From JAHJUB01 sp041653615 [NCBI: Candidatus Ratteibacteria bacterium] (GTDB lineage Bacteria; Ratteibacteria; UBA8468; MWAK01): a DNA stretch of 64,000 nt. Shown piece by piece: positions 25,830-33,779 of this stretch. The position numbers and the translations under genes were made by a program. The first letter of the stretch is position 1. The number at the start of each line of letters is the position of its first letter. The stretch is taken from positions 78,979-142,978 of the forward strand of contig JBAZEZ010000001.1 of the NCBI GenBank assembly GCA_041653615.1, given 5' to 3'. The notes under the pieces were generated by a model. The model was not told the DNA's origin. It made no database searches and saw only the letters and a program-made list of their open reading frames with translations.

Positions 25830-26990
25830 TTATTTCTTTCGGCCGGCTGCTTCCTGAATCAATTTCAAACCGATTACGTTACGCTGAATCTGACTGGTAC
25901 CCTCATAGATTTGGGTTATTTTAGCGTCGCGCATCATCTTTTCCACCGGGTAATCCTTCATGTATCCGTAACCCCCGAAAATCTGCACCGCGTCGGTGGT
26001 GACCTTCATCGCCACGTCCGAAGCAAACAGTTTGCTCATCGCGGATTCCTTGCTGGTATCCTTGGCGCCGGCATCGTACATCCGGCTGGTGGCGTAAATT
26101 AAAGCGCGGGCCGCCTCAACCTGGGTTGCCATATCGGCCAACATGTGCTGCACGGCCTGAAAAGAAGCAATCGGTTTGCCAAATTGAATCCGGGTTCGTA
26201 CGTAAGCAGTCGCCTCGTCCAACGCGCCTTGGGCAATTCCCAGAGCCTGAGCCGCTACACCGGGCCGGGAAGCATCAAAAGTCTTCATCGTAACGATAAA
26301 ACCCATTCCTTCCCTTCCCAGCAGGCTCGCCGCGGGCACGCGGCAATCCTGAAAAACCAGTTCCCGGGTGGCCGAAGCCCGAATACCGAGCTTCTTCTCT
26401 TTTTTCCCAAAAGTAAAACCCGGCGTATCCTTACGGACGATAAAAGCACTGGCGCCCCGGGCACCTTTGGTTTTATTGGTCATCGCAATCACCGTATAAA
26501 CTTCCGCCTCTCCGCCGTTGGTAATCCACTGCTTGGTTCCGTTAAGGATATAGGAATCACCGTCTTTAACCGCGGTGGTCTCAATACCGGCGGCATCACT
26601 CCCGGCGTTTGCCTCGGTTAAGGCAAACGCGGCCAGCCATTCACCTTTGGCAATTCGCGGCAGATAGGTTTTTTTCTGCTCTTCGTTGCCAAAAAGAATA
26701 ATCGGAAAAGTGCCCAGTCCGGTCCCGGCCAGCGCCAGAGTGATACCACCGCAAAAACGGGAAAGTTCTTCAATGGCGACGGAAAGCTCCATGATTCCAT
26801 ACCCCATTCCGCCGTATTCCTGAGGTATAAAAACACCCATTAAATCGCTCTCGGCGAAAACCTTTACCACTTCCCAGGGGAACTCTTCCGTCTCGTCATA
26901 ATGAGCGCGTACCGGTTTAATCTTATCCTCGCCGATCTGCCGGCACAAATCGCGAATCATTTTCTGCTCTTCCGTCAAAAGATAATCCAT
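25830..26990 (-). CDS. Acyl-CoA dehydrogenase
   Basis: 386 residues in the short-chain/branched acyl-CoA dehydrogenase pattern. It has an N-terminal helical domain, FALTEANAGSDAAGIETTA near residue 130 in the middle beta domain, and a C-terminal FAD domain with IFGGYGYMKDYPVEKMMRDA. The catalytic base is the Glu in IYEGTSQIQRN near residue 365. FAD-linked oxidation of acyl-CoA is the known reaction; electrons would go to an electron-transfer flavoprotein not seen here. I start at the ATG at 26990 (GGTGG in front). The gene is embedded in a fatty-acid synthesis cluster, two bases after fabF. Confidence 0.93.
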   Translation of the reverse strand: MDYLLTEEQKMIRDLCRQIGEDKIKPVRAHYDETEEFPWEVVKVFAESDLMGVFIPQEYGGMGYGIMELSVAIEELSRFCGGITLALAGTGLGTFPIILFGNEEQKKTYLPRIAKGEWLAAFALTEANAGSDAAGIETTAVKDGDSYILNGTKQWITNGGEAEVYTVIAMTNKTKGARGASAFIVRKDTPGFTFGKKEKKLGIRASATRELVFQDCRVPAASLLGREGMGFIVTMKTFDASRPGVAAQALGIAQGALDEATAYVRTRIQFGKPIASFQAVQHMLADMATQVEAARALIYATSRMYDAGAKDTSKESAMSKLFASDVAMKVTTDAVQIFGGYGYMKDYPVEKMMRDAKITQIYEGTSQIQRNVIGLKLIQEAAGRKK

Positions 26991-26992
26991 GT

Positions 26993-28237
26993 TTATTCCA
27001 CCTTTTTTATTACTAAACAAGCGTTATGACCTCCGAAACCAAAGGAGTTGGAAAGCGCGGCCTTTAATGCAACCGGCCGGGCCTTGTTGGGAACATAATC
27101 CAGGTTACATTCCGGATCAGGATTTTCGTAGTTGATGGTCGGCGGCACAATCTGATCTCTCATCGCCAAACAGCAAACCGCCAGTTCCACCGCGCCGGCC
27201 GCGCCTAACATATGGCCGGTCATTGACTTGGTGGAACTTATCGGGATTCGATTCGCCTTCTCCTTAAAAACTTTTTTAACCGCCCTGGTTTCAACCAAAT
27301 CATTCCAAGTAGTAGAAGTGCCGTGAGCGTTAATATAATCAATCGCCTCGGGCGCCAGGCCGGCATCTTCCAGGGCCGTCTCCATAGCCAGGGCCATTCC
27401 GACCCCTTCCGGATCAGGCGCGGTAATATGATAAGCATCGGCGCTGGCTCCGTAACCGGCCAGTTCCGCGTATATTTTCGCTCCGCGCTTAACCGCGTGC
27501 TCCATCTCTTCCAGCACCAGAATCCCGGCTCCTTCCGCCATCACGAAACCGTTCCGTTCTTTATCGAAAGGCCGGCTGGCTCGCTCCGGTTCGTCGTTAC
27601 GGGTGGAAAGCGCTTTCATACTGCAAAAACCGGCCAGTCCCAACGGGGTAACGCAAGATTCCGTTCCGCCGGCCATAGCCAAATCAATATCTCCGTGCTG
27701 AATGGCCCGCGCGGATACGCCGATAGCGTGAGCGCCGGAAGCACAGGCGGATACGGTGGCAAAATTAGGACCCTTGAAATTAAAGAGCATCGCCACGCGA
27801 CCGGCCGCGATATCCGGAATAAGCATAGGAATGAGAAACGGTGAAACTCGCCCCGGACCGGCATTAAGCAGATTTTTGTGTTCCGTTTCAATCACTCTCA
27901 ACCCGCCGATACCGGAACCGATAACCACTCCGCAACGGCAGGCTTGCATGGAATCAGGTACCAAACCGGCATCTTTCGCCGCCTCCCAGGCAGCCGCCAG
28001 CGCATACTGAACAAAACGGTCCAGGCGCCGCGCCTCTTTTCTATCTAAAAACTCAGGCGTGATGAAATCCCGTACCTCTCCGGCTATCCGCGCATCAAAG
28101 ACCGCCGGGTCAAAGTCCTTTATGCCGGCAATACCGCTTTTGCCTGCCTTAAGAGCTTCCCAAGCCGCCGCGGAACCACAACCTACCGGTGTTATCAAAC
28201 CGAGGCCGGTAATAACTACTTTTCTTTTTTCCGTCAT
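26993..28237 (-). CDS. fabF: Beta-ketoacyl-ACP synthase II
   Basis: 414 residues with the FabF catalytic triad: Cys in TVSACASGAHAIG near residue 165, His in AHGTSTTWND near 305 and His in KSMTGHMLGAAGAVE near 340, with the final NSFGFGGHNACLV. It condenses malonyl-ACP with growing acyl-ACP. The cluster order on this strand is fabD, fabG, acpP, fabF; fabH and an enoyl reductase are not in the window. Confidence 0.95.
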   Translation of the reverse strand: MTEKRKVVITGLGLITPVGCGSAAAWEALKAGKSGIAGIKDFDPAVFDARIAGEVRDFITPEFLDRKEARRLDRFVQYALAAAWEAAKDAGLVPDSMQACRCGVVIGSGIGGLRVIETEHKNLLNAGPGRVSPFLIPMLIPDIAAGRVAMLFNFKGPNFATVSACASGAHAIGVSARAIQHGDIDLAMAGGTESCVTPLGLAGFCSMKALSTRNDEPERASRPFDKERNGFVMAEGAGILVLEEMEHAVKRGAKIYAELAGYGASADAYHITAPDPEGVGMALAMETALEDAGLAPEAIDYINAHGTSTTWNDLVETRAVKKVFKEKANRIPISSTKSMTGHMLGAAGAVELAVCCLAMRDQIVPPTINYENPDPECNLDYVPNKARPVALKAALSNSFGFGGHNACLVIKKVE

Positions 28238-28431
28238 AAAATTTAAAAATTGTAGTTGCCGACCTTACTCCGTAAAGAGGAGTTATTCTCTTCGGGGTTT
28301 GCACGACTCTTTACAGATTAGAAAAGCCAACCAAAGCCTTAGCGCCCGCAACCATCCAGACTATGCGTCTAGAAAATAAAGTCAGTTTGATTGCTTACCG
28401 GGTTGGCAAATACACTGCATTGATTTTTAAA

Positions 28432-28674
28432 TTAAGCTTTTTTGGCGGCGATATAATTTACAGCGTCTCCGACGGACAGAATCTTTTCCGCGGCCTCGTC
28501 CGGTATTTCCAGACCGAACTTTTCCTCAAAAGCCATTACCAATTCCACGGTATCCAGGCTATCGGCGCCAAGATCATCCACAAAAGAAGCTTTGTCGTTA
28601 ACTTCTCCGGCATCAACGCCCAATTGTTCCACCACAACTTCTTTTACGATTTTTTCGACTTCGCTTCTCTCCAT
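28432..28674 (-). CDS. acpP: Acyl carrier protein
   Basis: 80 residues, acidic, with the phosphopantetheine attachment motif [20 protein letters not shown] (Ser near residue 40). It carries acyl chains between the Fab enzymes encoded around it. GGAGG precedes the ATG. The 194 bases between it and fabF hold no gene that I can see, only a weak hairpin-like stretch near 28270-28310. Confidence 0.96.
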   Translation of the reverse strand: MERSEVEKIVKEVVVEQLGVDAGEVNDKASFVDDLGADSLDTVELVMAFEEKFGLEIPDEAAEKILSVGDAVNYIAAKKA

Positions 28675-28729
28675 TTATTTCCTCCCTGAATTCGCAAATA
28701 ATCAACGCTATGTTAAATGTATAATTATA

Positions 28730-29464
28730 TTACATTGCAAAACCGCCGTCAACTCTTACCACTTCACCGGTAATGTAATCAGAAAGGGCTGAAGATAGAA
28801 ACAGGGCGGCTTTTGCCACATCTTCCGGCGTGCCTAACGCGGTCATCGGAATCTGCCGTTGGATTTCATTCTTCTGTTCCGGGGTAAGTTTGTCGGTCAT
28901 CGGCGTCTGAATATAACCCGGCGCCAGAGCGTTGACGCGCACGCCAAAACGAGCCAGTTCCCGGGCCGAAGATTTAGTTAGACCGATTAAGCCGGCTTTG
29001 GAGGCGCCGTAGTTTGATTGACCCGCATTGCCCCGCAGCCCGATTACGGAAGAAATGTTGACAATGCAACCCGTTCCCTTTTTTGCCATCAATTTTCCGA
29101 TAACTTTGGTACAGTTAAACGGACCAAAAAGGTTAACCTTCAAAACCAGTTCCCATTCCTCCGGCTTCATCCGGAAAATAATGTTATCCCGGGTTACGCC
29201 GGCGTTATTGACTAAAACATCAATCCGACCCATTGTCGCCTCGGCTTCCCGACCGGCCTGCTCCACTCCGGCCAGATCGGTAATGTCAACCGCGGCGCCG
29301 ATAACCTTGCGGCCGGTCGCCGTTATCTCCGACTTTAAACTCTCCACCGGAGCCAGATCCCAGAGAACAAGATCTGCGCCTTCCGAAGCAAAGAGGCGGG
29401 CAAGGGCCGCGCCGATTCCGCCGGCCGCCCCGGTAATTAAAGCAACTTTATCTTTCAGTAACAT
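28730..29464 (-). CDS. fabG: 3-oxoacyl-ACP reductase
   Basis: 244 residues of the short-chain dehydrogenase family: TGAAGGIGAALARLF cofactor motif near residue 12, NNAG near 85, catalytic Ser in NISSVIGLRGNAGQ near 138 and YGASK near 152. It reduces 3-oxoacyl-ACP with NADPH. The start is the ATG at 29464, preceded by GAAGGAGG; a longer open frame upstream is not coding. Its place between fabD and acpP fixes the role in fatty-acid synthesis. Confidence 0.95.
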   Translation of the reverse strand: MLLKDKVALITGAAGGIGAALARLFASEGADLVLWDLAPVESLKSEITATGRKVIGAAVDITDLAGVEQAGREAEATMGRIDVLVNNAGVTRDNIIFRMKPEEWELVLKVNLFGPFNCTKVIGKLMAKKGTGCIVNISSVIGLRGNAGQSNYGASKAGLIGLTKSSARELARFGVRVNALAPGYIQTPMTDKLTPEQKNEIQRQIPMTALGTPEDVAKAALFLSSALSDYITGEVVRVDGGFAM

Positions 29465-29550
29465 CTGACCTCCTTCGGCCACCATAGCAAGGACGCCGCA
29501 GACGGCAAAGCCGTCCGGTATAAGGCGTTCGCATTGCGAAGGCGGCCCAT

Positions 29551-30426
29551 TTACATAACATTCGCTTCCGGCACAATCCGCTTCATTAAACCGGAAAGAA
29601 CCCGGCCGGGTTCCACCTCCAGAAAAGAATCTGGTTTTTCTTCCCGCCAAATCTGTGATACCGTCTGTCTCCAGAGAACCGGCGAAGTAATCTGCTCCGC
29701 CAGAAGCCGCTTAATCTCATCCGTATCGGAAAATTGCCGCCCGGTCACGTTCGCGTAGACCGGAAAAATCGGAACCTGAACAGGGCAGGCGGCGACAATC
29801 TTTTCAAAACCATTCCGTGCCAAATCCATCAGCGGGGAATGGAAAGCGCCGGAAACTTTAAGCGGAATTATCTTACCGGTGCGCCTTTGCGCTAATATCT
29901 GCCGGACCTGCTCAATCGCGTCCTTCTCCCCGGAAATAACCACTTGGCCCGGCGCATTGTAATTCGCCGGCCAAACGTTCCCGGCTTCCGCGCAGGCAGA
30001 AGCCACCTTTTCGTCGTCAAGACCCAGGACCGCGGCCATCGCTCCCGGCCGCTCTCTGGTCGCCTGCGCCATCAACTCGGCGCGGCGGCTCACTAAAAGC
30101 AGGCCATCCGGAAAGGAAAAAACTCCGGCAGCGGTCAAAGCGGTACATTCCCCCAGGCTGTGCCCAGCTGCTGCCGCCGGCGGTTCCTTCCCTTCCTTCC
30201 AATTCACGAAATAAGCAAAACTGGTCAGGTAGATGGCCGGTTGGCTATTCTCCGTCTGGGTTAAAACCTCTTCGGGTCCTTCAAAGATAATCCGGGAAAG
30301 ATCTCTGCCCAGAATTTCATCCGCCCGGCAATAAAGCTGCCGAACAGCCGGAGAGGCCTGATATAATTCCCTGCCCATACCCACCTTCTGGCTACCCTGG
30401 CCCGGAAAAAGAAGGATGGTCTTCAT
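29551..30426 (-). CDS. fabD: Malonyl-CoA:ACP transacylase
   Basis: 291 residues beginning MKTILLFPGQGSQKVGMGRE, with the active-site serine in AGHSLGECTAL near residue 90 and the His in VSGAFHSPLM near 200. It loads malonyl groups onto AcpP. It overlaps the small DUF4321 gene by four bases. Confidence 0.95.
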   Translation of the reverse strand: MKTILLFPGQGSQKVGMGRELYQASPAVRQLYCRADEILGRDLSRIIFEGPEEVLTQTENSQPAIYLTSFAYFVNWKEGKEPPAAAAGHSLGECTALTAAGVFSFPDGLLLVSRRAELMAQATRERPGAMAAVLGLDDEKVASACAEAGNVWPANYNAPGQVVISGEKDAIEQVRQILAQRRTGKIIPLKVSGAFHSPLMDLARNGFEKIVAACPVQVPIFPVYANVTGRQFSDTDEIKRLLAEQITSPVLWRQTVSQIWREEKPDSFLEVEPGRVLSGLMKRIVPEANVM

Positions 30427-30686
30427 AAAGTACGTAAATAATAGATGGTGGCTATTATCATGGCAAATAACGCCATCAGATTAAGGTGCAGGGCCACGCC
30501 GAAAGTTATCTTCGCCAGGATAAAATTAAACTCGGCCGGTCCAAACGACGGGGTTGTCACAACGGTAAAAAACTGACGGGCAAATGAATCAACCGGAAGC
30601 AGCAACCCGACTATCTCGCCGAGGGCACTTCCGATTACGGCGGAAACCAGCAAAAGCCCCAGAAAAAACCAGAATCCCTTTTTCAT
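30423..30686 (-). CDS. DUF4321 small membrane protein
   Basis: 87 residues with two or three hydrophobic segments: FWFFLGLLLVSAVIGSALG at the start, a middle loop SFGPAEFNFILAKITFGV, and NLMALFAMIIATIYYL at the end. The pattern matches DUF4321, a family of unknown function. Its stop overlaps the start of fabD, so both are translated together. Confidence 0.7.
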   Translation of the reverse strand: MKKGFWFFLGLLLVSAVIGSALGEIVGLLLPVDSFARQFFTVVTTPSFGPAEFNFILAKITFGVALHLNLMALFAMIIATIYYLRTL

Positions 30687-30702
30687 GATAGATTTCCTTT
30701 TT

Positions 30703-30835
30703 AGGACGCAGATGTACGCAGAAACAGCAGGATAATACTAAAATGATAATTCCCTTAAAAGTATTTCTTCAGGTAATTCTCTAAAATAATCTTTAATCCG
30801 TATCTGCGAGTATCTGCGGTAATCTGCGTCCAAAT
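30703..30835. repeat. GGACGCAGAT-type palindromic repeat, copy 2
   Basis: Left arm GGACGCAGATGTACGCAGA and right arm ATCTGCGGTAATCTGCGTCC enclose an AT-rich middle. The arms match those of the repeat at 20180-20274. It fills the gap between trpD and the DUF4321 gene. Confidence 0.7.
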
Positions 30836-30838
30836 AAT

Positions 30839-31903
30839 TTATTTTTCCGTTTCAAAACTGTTGGTAAATTCCACCAGGGATTTTAATTTAGCCAGCGCCC
30901 GGCCGGATTCTATTACCTCTTCGGCATAGGCAACACCTTTTTTCCAATCATCCACCCGACCCGAAACCATAAAAGCGGCGCCGGCATTTAAGACAACCAT
31001 ATCCCGCGGAGCACCCTCTTTCCCTTTCAGGACGGAAAAAATGATTTCAGCGTTTTCCTCCGCGTCTCCACCCCGAATATCAGACAGAAAAGAGCGCCGC
31101 ATTTTAAAATCCTCCGGCTGAACTTGATAATTAATGACGCGGCCGTCTTTAACCTGCGAAACAAAAGTCTTACCCACTATGCTGACTTCGTCAAAACTAC
31201 CTTCACCGTAAACCACCAGGGCGCTCCGGATGCCCAGATTGAGCAAAACATTTGCCATCCTTTCGGTCAGGTTCGCGTCGTAAACACCTAAAACCTGAAC
31301 ATTGGCTCCGGCCGGATTGGTAAGCGGACCCAACAAATTGAAGATGGTTCGGATACCTAACTGGGCGCGCACCGGCGAAGCGTATTTCATGGCGCTGTGG
31401 TACATCGGAGCGTAGAAAAACCCGACGCCCACTTGCTCCACGCAAGACTTCACGTTTTCCGGAGTAATATCTATGTTTACGCCCAAACTGCGAACTACAT
31501 CCGCGCTACCGCACCGGCTGGACACCGAACGGTTGCCGTGCTTTGCCACCAAGCAGCCGCCGCCGGCTACCACAAAGGCGGTGGCAGTGGAAACGTTAAA
31601 GGTATTGGTGCCGTCTCCGCCGGTACCGCAAGTGTCAATAATCGTTTCGCGGTCAAAATTGATGTCATCCCGGTCAAGGTCAATCACTTCCTTATTAATA
31701 TTAATTTTCAGGGCTTTTTCCCGCATCACCCGGGCGCAGCCGGTAATCTCCGGAACTGTCTCACCCTTCAACCGCAATCCCATTAGAAAAGCGGCTATCT
31801 GGGCTTCAGTCGCCCGGCCCTCCATAATCGTGGTCATAGCGACCGCTGCTTCCTGCTCGGATAAATCTTCAGACCTGGATAACTTCGCAATTATCTCTTT
31901 CAT
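30839..31903 (-). CDS. trpD: Anthranilate phosphoribosyltransferase
   Basis: 354 residues. The phosphoribosyl pyrophosphate site is visible as DTCGTGGDGTNTFNVSTAT near residue 90 and AKHGNRSVSSRCGSAD near 118. IFNLLGPLTNPAGANVQVLG near 195 completes the family pattern. It transfers phosphoribose to anthranilate in tryptophan synthesis. No other trp gene is nearby, so this is a lone copy. Confidence 0.93.
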   Translation of the reverse strand: MKEIIAKLSRSEDLSEQEAAVAMTTIMEGRATEAQIAAFLMGLRLKGETVPEITGCARVMREKALKININKEVIDLDRDDINFDRETIIDTCGTGGDGTNTFNVSTATAFVVAGGGCLVAKHGNRSVSSRCGSADVVRSLGVNIDITPENVKSCVEQVGVGFFYAPMYHSAMKYASPVRAQLGIRTIFNLLGPLTNPAGANVQVLGVYDANLTERMANVLLNLGIRSALVVYGEGSFDEVSIVGKTFVSQVKDGRVINYQVQPEDFKMRRSFLSDIRGGDAEENAEIIFSVLKGKEGAPRDMVVLNAGAAFMVSGRVDDWKKGVAYAEEVIESGRALAKLKSLVEFTNSFETEK

Positions 31904-31967
31904 GCTCAGAAAATGAGTCGCTTACGTGACGATGTTTGAACCTGCCTGCTTGATTGCTGCTTTGCAC

Positions 31968-32468
31968 CTATTTCACGGGCTTGATCCACGGGAGCCTTTG
32001 TTCGGGAAATACGTCCTCTTTCGGTGAGAAATTTTTAAGGTCATCCAAACTACCCACCGTGATATCCACCTTGTCTGTTCGGCCATCTCCTTTGAAACTT
32101 ATCGGCGTCCCACACTTGAAACAGAAAGTACGCACTCCCCCGTAGCCATCGCAGGTGTCTTTTGGAAACTTATCCGACCGAACTTCCGCAAGCGTTCCTT
32201 TGGTCACCTTGAAATCAACAGTCTCGACGGTGATCCACGGAAGCGCGCCCGCTCCGGACGAGCGTTTACATCCAAGACAATGACAGACGGTTTGGTTAAG
32301 TACTGGACCAGTGATTTCGTATCTGACGGCTCCGCAAAAACATCCTCCGGTACGGGTCATTTTCGCCTCCTCTTTTTTATCGGCACCAAGCGCTCTTGAT
32401 GTCAAAAACCCACCGATTCCAATCGCCAATGCTACCATCACACACGTCGCTATCTTCATCCTATTCAT
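31968..32468 (-). CDS. GFA/CENP-V-family zinc protein with N-terminal signal or anchor
   Basis: About 166 residues. A hydrophobic N-terminal segment (CVMVALAIGIGGFLTSRALG) suggests export or anchoring. It is followed by the GFA fold with its zinc ligands: GGCFCGAVRYEI, CHCLGCKRSSGAG and FCFKCGTPISF. GFA enzymes are related to glutathione-dependent formaldehyde activation, but most members have no proven function, and they are usually cytoplasmic. The start is either the ATG at 32468 or the one at 32459; a GGAGGA lies in front. Confidence 0.75.
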   Translation of the reverse strand: MNRMKIATCVMVALAIGIGGFLTSRALGADKKEEAKMTRTGGCFCGAVRYEITGPVLNQTVCHCLGCKRSSGAGALPWITVETVDFKVTKGTLAEVRSDKFPKDTCDGYGGVRTFCFKCGTPISFKGDGRTDKVDITVGSLDDLKNFSPKEDVFPEQRLPWIKPVK

Positions 32469-32521
32469 CTTCCTCCATGATTCAAGTAACGGGCACGACC
32501 TATGGGCACGCACCATCCAAC

Positions 32522-32893
32522 TTACCGGTTAGAACTTGCTTCAATCCGTTCGAGGTTATTTCTAACTTCGGGAAAATCCGCGAGGATACCGCTCAGACGC
32601 TCGCACTTTTGCCACTCCAGGCACAGTCCGCAACTAGGTAAATTCTTTCCCTTTGCGCAACTACGTATCGGACAAAGTTGACAACCTTTGAAAATATTAG
32701 CGTCTTCCACCCTGCATCCCGTACACTTGAGGATTGCGGAATCGAGAGTCTGCATACCCCAATGCTGCCGCGCCGTTTTCGTCCAGAGCTTGTGAGCACG
32801 CTGCAACGCCTCGGCATCCCCGTGCACAGTTGACTTCAAAACATCGCATGCGTTGCAGTCAAATCCGCATAATCCCTTATTTTCATCTTTCAT
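32522..32893 (-). CDS. DUF3795 cysteine-rich protein
   Basis: 123 residues with ten or so cysteines. They lie in CGFDCNACDVL at the start, CTGCRVEDANIFKGCQLCPI in the middle and CGLCLEWQKC near the end. This layout matches DUF3795, a family of probable metal- or iron-sulfur-binding proteins of unknown role. A strong GGAGGGGGG lies before the ATG at 32893. Confidence 0.75.
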   Translation of the reverse strand: MKDENKGLCGFDCNACDVLKSTVHGDAEALQRAHKLWTKTARQHWGMQTLDSAILKCTGCRVEDANIFKGCQLCPIRSCAKGKNLPSCGLCLEWQKCERLSGILADFPEVRNNLERIEASSNR

Positions 32894-32991
32894 CTCCCCC
32901 CCTCCGTTCCGTTTTAAAACTCGTTTGAAAATCAGAAATACGGTTAGAAAAATTCTACCAAAAAAGAGGGGAAACGTCAAGAAATCTTCAT

Positions 32992-33414
32992 CTATTTGTC
33001 GAGCGCCACGAGATATTTCCTTAGGAATTTTTTTATGGCGTTAACTGTTTCTTCCTTAAACAACGGCGCGCTTTCGGCCACCCAAACGGTAAAATTATAG
33101 AATTCCCTGGTGTCAACTTCTATCCATTTCTTATTCTTATATAGAAAAACCAGCAGAGTTGTCATTGCAATTCTCTTATTCCCGTTTTGAAAAGGGTGGT
33201 TCTTGATCAGCAGGTAAAAAAGGAAACCCGCCCTGGAAACGAGGCCCGGATAAAGCGCTTTTCTCGTGAATGTTTGGAAAGGTGCGGCCAAACAACTTTC
33301 CAGAATATTCGGGAAACGGGTGGTAAAACCGGGTATCGGTTCATTAAAAGACAGCGCCTCCCGGGCCAGTGTAAACGCGACAAACTCTACTTCTTTCAGG
33401 GTAATGTAATTCAT
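32992..33414 (-). CDS. doc: Doc-type (Fic fold) toxin
   Basis: 140 residues with the Doc motif NHPFQNGNKRIA near residue 68. In Phage P1 Doc this variant of the Fic motif makes a kinase that phosphorylates EF-Tu and stops translation. SRAGFLFYLLIK in front fits the family. Its ATG overlaps the stop of the upstream HTH gene (ATGA), the typical arrangement of a toxin-antitoxin pair. Confidence 0.85.
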   Translation of the reverse strand: MNYITLKEVEFVAFTLAREALSFNEPIPGFTTRFPNILESCLAAPFQTFTRKALYPGLVSRAGFLFYLLIKNHPFQNGNKRIAMTTLLVFLYKNKKWIEVDTREFYNFTVWVAESAPLFKEETVNAIKKFLRKYLVALDK

Positions 33415-33668
33415 TCTCTGCCCAGGAGTTTCAGAACTTCACCGTATTCGGCAACGGTTTTTTTAACCGCGGCGTTAATATTCCGCCTCTGTTCTTCGGT
33501 CAATTCACCGTCCAAATGGCCGACCGAATACTTTTTAGGTATGGCGTAATTCCGTCCGATACGAATTGCCTTTATCTCTCCCCGCCTGACTTTTCGGTAA
33601 ACGGCGATTCGGCTGATACCTAAAAGTCCGGCTAATTGAGGAATACTAAAATACTGGTTTTTATCCAT
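33411..33668 (-). CDS. Helix-turn-helix antitoxin for Doc
   Basis: 85 residues. The N-terminus FSIPQLAGLLGISRIAVYRK and GEIKAIRIGRNYAIPKKY is an excisionase/MerR-type winged helix (HTH_17). The C-terminal helix LTEEQRRNINAAVKKTVAEY would be the part that wraps the toxin. I start at the ATG at 33668; the frame could open six bases earlier at a TTG. Three GTTAAC boxes lie in its promoter, which suggests that it represses its own operon. Confidence 0.78.
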   Translation of the reverse strand: MDKNQYFSIPQLAGLLGISRIAVYRKVRRGEIKAIRIGRNYAIPKKYSVGHLDGELTEEQRRNINAAVKKTVAEYGEVLKLLGRE

Positions 33669-33705
33669 ACGCAATCACCCTAGTTTATATCCTGTTAATT
33701 AATTT

Positions 33706-33747
33706 GAGATAGGTTAACTGATGTTAACTTATCAATAATAGGTTAAC
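33706..33747 (-). promoter_or_regulatory. Promoter with three GTTAAC operator boxes
   Basis: On the minus strand TTGATA (33735-33730) and TATCTC (33711-33706) are 18 bases apart. GTTAAC occurs at 33713-33718 and 33723-33728, inside the spacer, and at 33742-33747, just upstream of the -35 box. The distances are 10 and 19 bases, about one and two turns of DNA. Confidence 0.6.
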
Positions 33748-33779
33748 ATAGCAAAAAATAGAAGTCAAGACCTTAGGTA

